Part shown: in pieces, positions 59,800-64,000 of the stretch
Layout of the letters: each line of letters begins with the position of its first letter
How positions within the stretch are numbered: the first letter of the stretch is position 1
DNA from: Paracentrotus lividus
Lineage: Eukaryota; Echinodermata; Echinoidea; Camarodonta; Echinidae
Length of the DNA: 64,000 bases
NCBI GenBank assembly: GCA_940671915.1
Contig: CALNVZ010002974.1
Location: 20,026,056 to 20,090,055, forward strand
Direction: 5' to 3'
Made by a program: the position numbers and the translations under genes
The notes under the pieces: model-generated
Told to the model about the DNA's origin: nothing
Databases searched by the model: none
Seen by the model: only the letters and a program-made list of their open reading frames with translations

Positions 59800-60018
59800 A
59801 GAGTGCTCACACGAATGTGCATTTTTCGTCCTGGGATTTTCAAATGCTAAGGATCAATATAACTTACATTTAAGTAGGTAACCTTAGTAAATACTTAAAA
59901 ACGACCTATTTTGTTGACGCTATTTTGTTTCCCAACCTTTTTTTTTTGTATTACTGAAGTCCCTGGACTACAAGCACACACACAGCAAACTCTTCTTGTA
60001 TCTCATCTCTCATCCCAG

Positions 60019-60192
60019 AATAGTGTGGGTGAATGGAAAGTGGCACACACCTCCGGCAACCTGTGATGGGACTTATATGCAGGAGCAATCTTCATTAAAA
60101 CATGTCCTCTTCGCCGAATTCGTATTCTCTACAGTGAATATCAGGAGCCGTCTGCAGTCTGACGATAGTGTTCAGTTCCCCCGCCGCCCTTG
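60019..60192 (+). CDS. Candidate exon, unknown product
   Basis: One of the strongest acceptors in the window (CTTGTATCTCATCTCTCATCCCAG) is followed by an open frame in phase 1 for 57 codons to TGA. The peptide includes VWVNGKWHTPPATCDGTYMQ and a Ser/Arg-rich end. No good donor lies inside, so it would be a last exon, yet no AATAAA follows within 200 bp. Not recognised. Confidence 0.25.
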
Positions 60193-60544
60193 AGAGTCGA
60201 GCTATTCAAAAACGCTATTCCCCTATTTCCTACCGTCTATGGAGGAAGGTCGCTAGACATGGTCAGGCATCAGTCGAATAATGGTTGTTGGGAAGAAAGG
60301 GGATATTTCTTACCCTCTGTGATTCTCTATCTCCTTTGATAAACAATTAGACATACATTTCGCATTTATCCTGCCCTATTCATAGTAATTTAATTTTTTT
60401 GTGTATTACACGGTAACTACTGTCCCATGTCCGAACCAGGGCCATCACTAAACAATGTTTTGCCAGCTCGGTTACAGTTGGGCAACAAAATGGAATATTT
60501 TCGTTTGTACTGTGCTTGCCTGAAATGCAATAATCGCCGTGATG

Positions 60545-60750
60545 TAACCTACTCGAACCGGGTCGGCCAAACTTTGTTTATCTGATGGCTCAGATCCAGA
60601 CTACAGCGCCAAGTGGGAACATCTATTTGTCTTTGTGGATGACTTACAGGTGTTGACTTTGGTCAGAACGTGCCGAATTGAGATGGCTTGCCCTCATTCT
60701 TGGTTTGTCAGTGTGTCAGGGGATTCCCACCCCCACCCTCTGAAGAGCTG
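60545..60750 (+). CDS. Protein-like open segment, unknown product
   Basis: About 68 codons are open in one plus frame, bounded by TAA and TGA. They contain DPDYSAKWEHLFVFVDDLQV and later a His/Pro-rich piece. The surrounding 60440-60860 is distinctly GC-richer than the rest of this arm. A CTCAG acceptor-like site at 60593 and a GACTTACAG site at 60649 lie in or next to the frame. Could be an exon, a decayed gene fragment or a regulatory island. Confidence 0.2.
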
Positions 60751-61129
60751 ACGGGTCACCATTTCCCAAATGACGCCAATACCACAGGCTGCTGGCCCCA
60801 CTGGATATATTCTGTGATAATCAAGGTGTTACTATATGGATTCTTATGTAAAATCCTAGTAGAAGCAATGACCTTAACAAATTGAGGAAAATCTTCAAAA
60901 TAAATTATGCTTGTATTCCGTTCAGCATGTGCAGAGGCAAGATATATTTCAAAAGTAATGGAGTTGCCATTTTATCGCTATGTATTCATTATGCATCACA
61001 TAGGGTTTAATCATGGTATCAAAGTGACTCTGAAAGTCCCTTGTCATCATAATTCATTCCAATCATCATTTCGATAATAAAAAAGTTAATATCTTTTTGT
61101 TATCAATAATTCAAAGGGTGGAAAGAAAG

Positions 61130-61405
61130 AGAAGGGGATAAAGATACACATAGAAAGTTGGTAATGACGTTACCATGGCGAAGGGAAAACTTTTAATTGG
61201 GACTGTAAAAGACTTGAGAAAAAATATAAAAAGAGAAAGAGAGAGAGATATTGTAAATTAGGGAGTAAACAGTTAAAGACAGGGAGATATATACTATATG
61301 GAATGAGATATGAAATGGATAAATGGAGAGGTATAGGAAGGTGGTGATGAAAATGGCATAGAAAGAAACGATACGATAGAGTTTGATGTACTGGAAATAG
61401 AGAGA

Positions 61406-61442
<37 letters not shown>
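61130..61442. repeat. Purine-rich tract with (GT)n(GA)n
   Basis: Purine-biased sequence ending in about nine GT dinucleotides and then about nine GA dinucleotides (61405-61442). The Ser/Thr/His-repeat minus frame is an artefact. Confidence 0.8.
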
Positions 61443-61443
<1 letters not shown>

Positions 61444-61505
61444 TGAGGAGCGAGAGGTTGTACGCGGGATGAATAAATTCCCCTCTCTTGTGCCGCTACC
61501 CACAG

Positions 61506-61751
61506 AAAAGTGATATGCTAGAGACACAAGTGGCAATGGAAGCGGTCATGATTGTTTTATTTAAAATGCGCGGTCACGGCCCCTTACAAATTGAAAGCGG
61601 GACTACCGAATATAAGGACGTCCTAAATGCTCTTTCTGCACACTTATGTTGCAATCTATCATGCTATGTCGGTTTACCTTATGAACAGAGAGTGTCTGTT
61701 GAGGGGAAATGTGAATATCTCCATTACGCAATGAAGGTGGAAAAGCATTAA
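61506..61751 (+). CDS. Best candidate terminal exon, unknown product
   Basis: A strong acceptor (CCCCTCTCTTGTGCCGCTACCCACAG) lies just before 61506. Then 81 codons are open in phase 0 up to TAA at 61749-61751, and an AATAAA signal follows at 61840-61845. The peptide is of mixed, globular-looking composition with four Cys, for example MEAVMIVLFKMRGHGPLQIE and SCYVGLPYEQRVSVEGKCEY. Codons are more GC-balanced than the flanks. Acceptor, long frame, stop and polyadenylation signal in the right order make this the most gene-like segment of the window. I cannot assign a family, and upstream exons are uncertain (possibly among 59.1-60.7 kb). The regular spacing could still be chance. Confidence 0.35.
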   Translation, partial: KSDMLETQVAMEAVMIVLFKMRGHGPLQIESGTTEYKDVLNALSAHLCCNLSCYVGLPYEQRVSVEGKCEYLHYAMKVEKH

Positions 61752-61839
61752 ACAAGAAAAAGAAAAAAGAAAAAGAAAAAGATGCAAAGCAAAACACCTT
61801 TCCTTTTTTGATATGGAGTATGTCCCAATAGGTTTTTAG

Positions 61840-61845
61840 AATAAA
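61840..61845 (+). terminator. AATAAA polyadenylation signal
   Basis: Lies about 90 nt after the stop of the candidate exon at 61506-61751, in an A/T-rich context with downstream T-runs (61874-61880). Confidence 0.3.
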
Positions 61846-61889
61846 CAAAAAAATATTCAAAACAAATGGGACCTTTTTTTACCAATAAA

Positions 61890-62530
61890 TTTGATCCGGT
61901 GACGATTGCTGCACTGTAAATTCTACAAACCAAACAAGTGACTATCTTCAACCCTTGAATTAACATCAAATCCATCTCTAAACGTAAACATAGTTGTTCA
62001 AAGGAACAGAATTACAGAGTGGAATATGTGGAATCTATGGAAAAGATAAGAATGCTAAGGGAGGATTCGCAAGTACCCCCTTTAAAGTACTATGCCGCCA
62101 CTGGCTATACTTTAATCCTCATCCAAAATACCTGCACGTAGGCTATTATTGTAAAACAATACCCCTATATTCTTCCTGATAATGCAAATACTGACTCGAA
62201 TTCATCAAACAAGACGTTCAGAACACATTTCCCAACCTATATAAATCTGCATCTCTTGCTCTAGGCAAATATATCCGGTTATAACTCTCATATTCCTTAA
62301 CGATCCACATCACCCATCTTCTATCGAAAGCCTTTCCTGGTAATGCTCAACGTTCTTCTAATAATGTCTAATACTAACTTCCCCATCTATACCTCCTCAT
62401 CTTTCTCTTTACTTTCGTTCATGACTGTTGTAACGATTCCATGACAAATGTTCCGTTGACGATTGCTCCGCTCTGAATTTCATACAGTAATCGTGTGACT
62501 AATATTGACCCTAGAACTAACCTTACGTCC
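61890..62530. repeat. Diverged direct repeat with TCCG.TGACGATTGCT core
   Basis: GATCCGGTGACGATTGCTGC near 61893 and TTCCGTTGACGATTGCTCCG near 62451 begin similar stretches (TGTAAATTCTACA versus TGAATTTCATACA, then GTGACTA...AACCCT). They look like two copies of an old repeat about 560 bp apart. The DNA in between is rich in C and T with no gene. Confidence 0.4.
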
Positions 62531-62689
62531 TACCATTAAAACAAAAATCTGACTCTGAACCTAACATGAAATACTGTTGCAAACCTAACGCTGGATCTTA
62601 CACGATAACCCGTATCTCGCCGGAGCGAATATCGTGTGTCTTTTGTAACCGTGGATCATCCACGCGGGCGCAAAATGCTTGGACCCCTC

Positions 62690-62706
62690 TTTTTTTTTTT
62701 TTTTTT
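62690..62706. repeat. Poly(T) run
   Basis: About 17 T, between CpG-rich sequence (62620-62675) and AT-rich sequence. Confidence 0.85.
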
Positions 62707-62826
62707 AAAGTATTAGTCACATTACTCATATATGTTATTAAAGTTATAAATATATATGTATGTTTTGCCGCCTCTATTTCCAAACCCTGGATCTGAGGTT
62801 GTTATAATCACTTCCTTATATCTCTG

Positions 62827-63138
62827 ATGCGGTCTCTAATGCATATTCTGAAACTGTCTCTCTGTATTCCATCCCGGCTCCTAGCGCAGTCGATGAGCGA
62901 ACGTGAGTTGGTTGAGACAGTGAGGATTAAACGAGGTGAGATAACAAGGAATCGACGACAAATTGATTTCGATTGTCTTCTGAGGTATGAATATTGGAAT
63001 GACTTCGGCCCTAAACGGGTAAAAAGAATGGCATTTTATACAAGTAACTCATCGAAGTGCGAGCAAATACACGATGAGAATATGCAGAGGATTGTGTCAC
63101 GCATTATGTATGCACTCATGCTTTTGGCATTAACGTGA
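62827..63138 (+). CDS. Candidate coding segment, 103 codons, unknown product
   Basis: Open from an ATG at 62827 to TGA at 63138. Inside, a very good acceptor (CTCTCTGTATTCCATCCCGG, then CTCCTAG at 62884) and a CGAG|GTGAGA donor (62935) bound a 51-bp piece open in the same frame (QSMSERELVETVRIKR). A second donor-like GAG|GTATGA lies near 62984. The segment may thus be an intron-containing fragment or a single short frame. The peptide is hydrophilic, with Arg/Lys and several Cys, and has no recognised domain. Confidence 0.3.
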   Translation: MRSLMHILKLSLCIPSRLLAQSMSERELVETVRIKRGEITRNRRQIDFDCLLRYEYWNDFGPKRVKRMAFYTSNSSKCEQIHDENMQRIVSRIMYALMLLALT

Positions 63139-64000
63139 ATATGTTACGCCTTTTAGTATTATGTTTGATAATAACATTGCATTGGGCCTAAAGCTTTACA
63201 AGCTCGCTTTTATGTAAGTCCCATCATGTTTTCTCAATGTAATTTCTACACCATATTGGCCATTTGTACCTTTATGTTGTTTTTTTTTTACATACGTATT
63301 TATTTTGTTCATTAAATACGTACACCGATGTAACATGAGAAATATGAAAATAAATGAAAATTTAAAAAAGGTTGAACGAGGTTGAACTTCAATTTTCTTA
63401 AGATCTGGTTCTTTGAGTTTTAGGAGTTACAACCAAATGACCACCAAGTAACAAATATTTTTTATTACCATTGTACAAAACGGTAAATAATGACAGATAA
63501 ACAATCCAGAGAAAAAAGGGAAATACTGTGAAGCAAATTGAAGAAACACAAAAGAGAGAAACCCTTGTTTAATATAAATATTATACGTAGGAAAAAACAA
63601 AAGCGGTAGGTAACATCCATGTGCTGGCTATGGGAGCTCATATGACAACCCCTGTGCAGCGAAGGTTTACCGCAATCTATTCACCAGGCTGGGCCAGTAA
63701 ATTACCTCATCTCTTAAAATGATACGGGAAAGATTGCTCTGTTTCTGAAAAATATTTTGAAACTAAAATTCGTCTACTTTAACTTTGATATTTGGATTTC
63801 GTGGTGCAATCTTCAACTTATATCGGGCTGTGAGTATTTTTGTGGGGACACGGATTATGTGGCATGGATTACAGCGACGGTAACCTTTTGAATATGAACC
63901 TACAAAATGGTAAAGACAAGAACAGAAGGAGGGGAATATTTGGAGTCTTGTGTATGTGTGTTTTTTGTGAGGTTGCTGTGTTTGCGGGTGTGGGTGAGAA
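63139..64000. other. Stretch without recognised gene
   Basis: AT-rich to 63600. An AATAAA occurs at 63350, about 210 nt after the stop of the 62827-63138 frame. 63600-63900 is closer to average GC and repeat-free but broken in all frames. The end of the window is GT-rich. Confidence 0.45.

Noticed and set aside
62380..62600. Telomere-like or subtelomeric repeats (AACCTAAC phrases)
   Set aside because: Only isolated CTAACCT/CCTAAC words occur, without tandem TTAGGG-type periodicity.

Overview
This window is AT-rich, non-coding-dominated eukaryotic DNA. It has long homopolymers, (TA)n, (CA)n and (GA)n arrays, several inverted-repeat transposon remnants, a tRNA-headed SINE, and splice-like rather than operon-like signals. 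There is no long open reading frame, no rRNA, no CRISPR array and no bacterial or phage gene. The SINE, the repeat style and a 25-N gap point to a marine invertebrate draft genome, most likely an echinoderm such as a sea urchin. That is an inference from general knowledge and was not tested by search. Layout, left half. 1-10160 is mostly featureless AT-rich sequence carrying a small inverted-repeat element (2226-2655), a 1.28-kb foldback element (3505-4785) whose right tip is tandemly duplicated, and degenerate repeats ending in a (TA)n array. 10167-11286 is a nest of short elements sharing one terminal motif. 12214-12722 is a 509-bp element with 62-bp inverted repeats that match at every base, with an old relative at 20534-20755. 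13063-13756 holds five copies of a ~27-bp motif. 14154-14196 on the minus strand looks like a first coding exon. 15127-18293 is a 3.2-kb composite element with matching 13-bp termini, subterminal repeats, a GC-rich promoter-like island and a cluster of GAGACGTCTC-type motifs. 21600-22700 is an apparently single-copy island with one exon-like segment. Layout, right half. After the 25-N gap (27313-27337), an 8.9-kb segment occurs twice in direct tandem (27390-36315 and 36316-45203). The copies differ mainly by single-base insertions and deletions, which is the signature of uncorrected long reads. I read this as a gap-filling or haplotype artefact rather than a real duplication, so reading frames and start sites inside it should not be trusted. 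46020-46845 is a genuine-looking ~423-bp tandem duplication. A 279-bp inverted-repeat element (47073-47351) and GTCTAAT-type repeats (47930-48200) follow. Coding potential is weak everywhere. I recognise no gene family. The best gene-like signals are the minus-strand first exon near 14.15 kb, a group of plus-strand segments with strong acceptors between 59.1 and 63.1 kb (notably 61506-61751 with a stop and AATAAA behind it), a minus-strand terminal exon near 47.7 kb, a two-exon minus-strand model near 55.4-55.7 kb, and a promoter plus non-coding exon near 57.8-57.9 kb. In sequence this AT-rich, chance open frames of 60-100 codons and chance splice motifs are common, so all of these carry low to moderate confidence. 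The window is best described as intergenic or intronic repeat-rich DNA with a few candidate regulatory islands. It does not show genes working together as a system.
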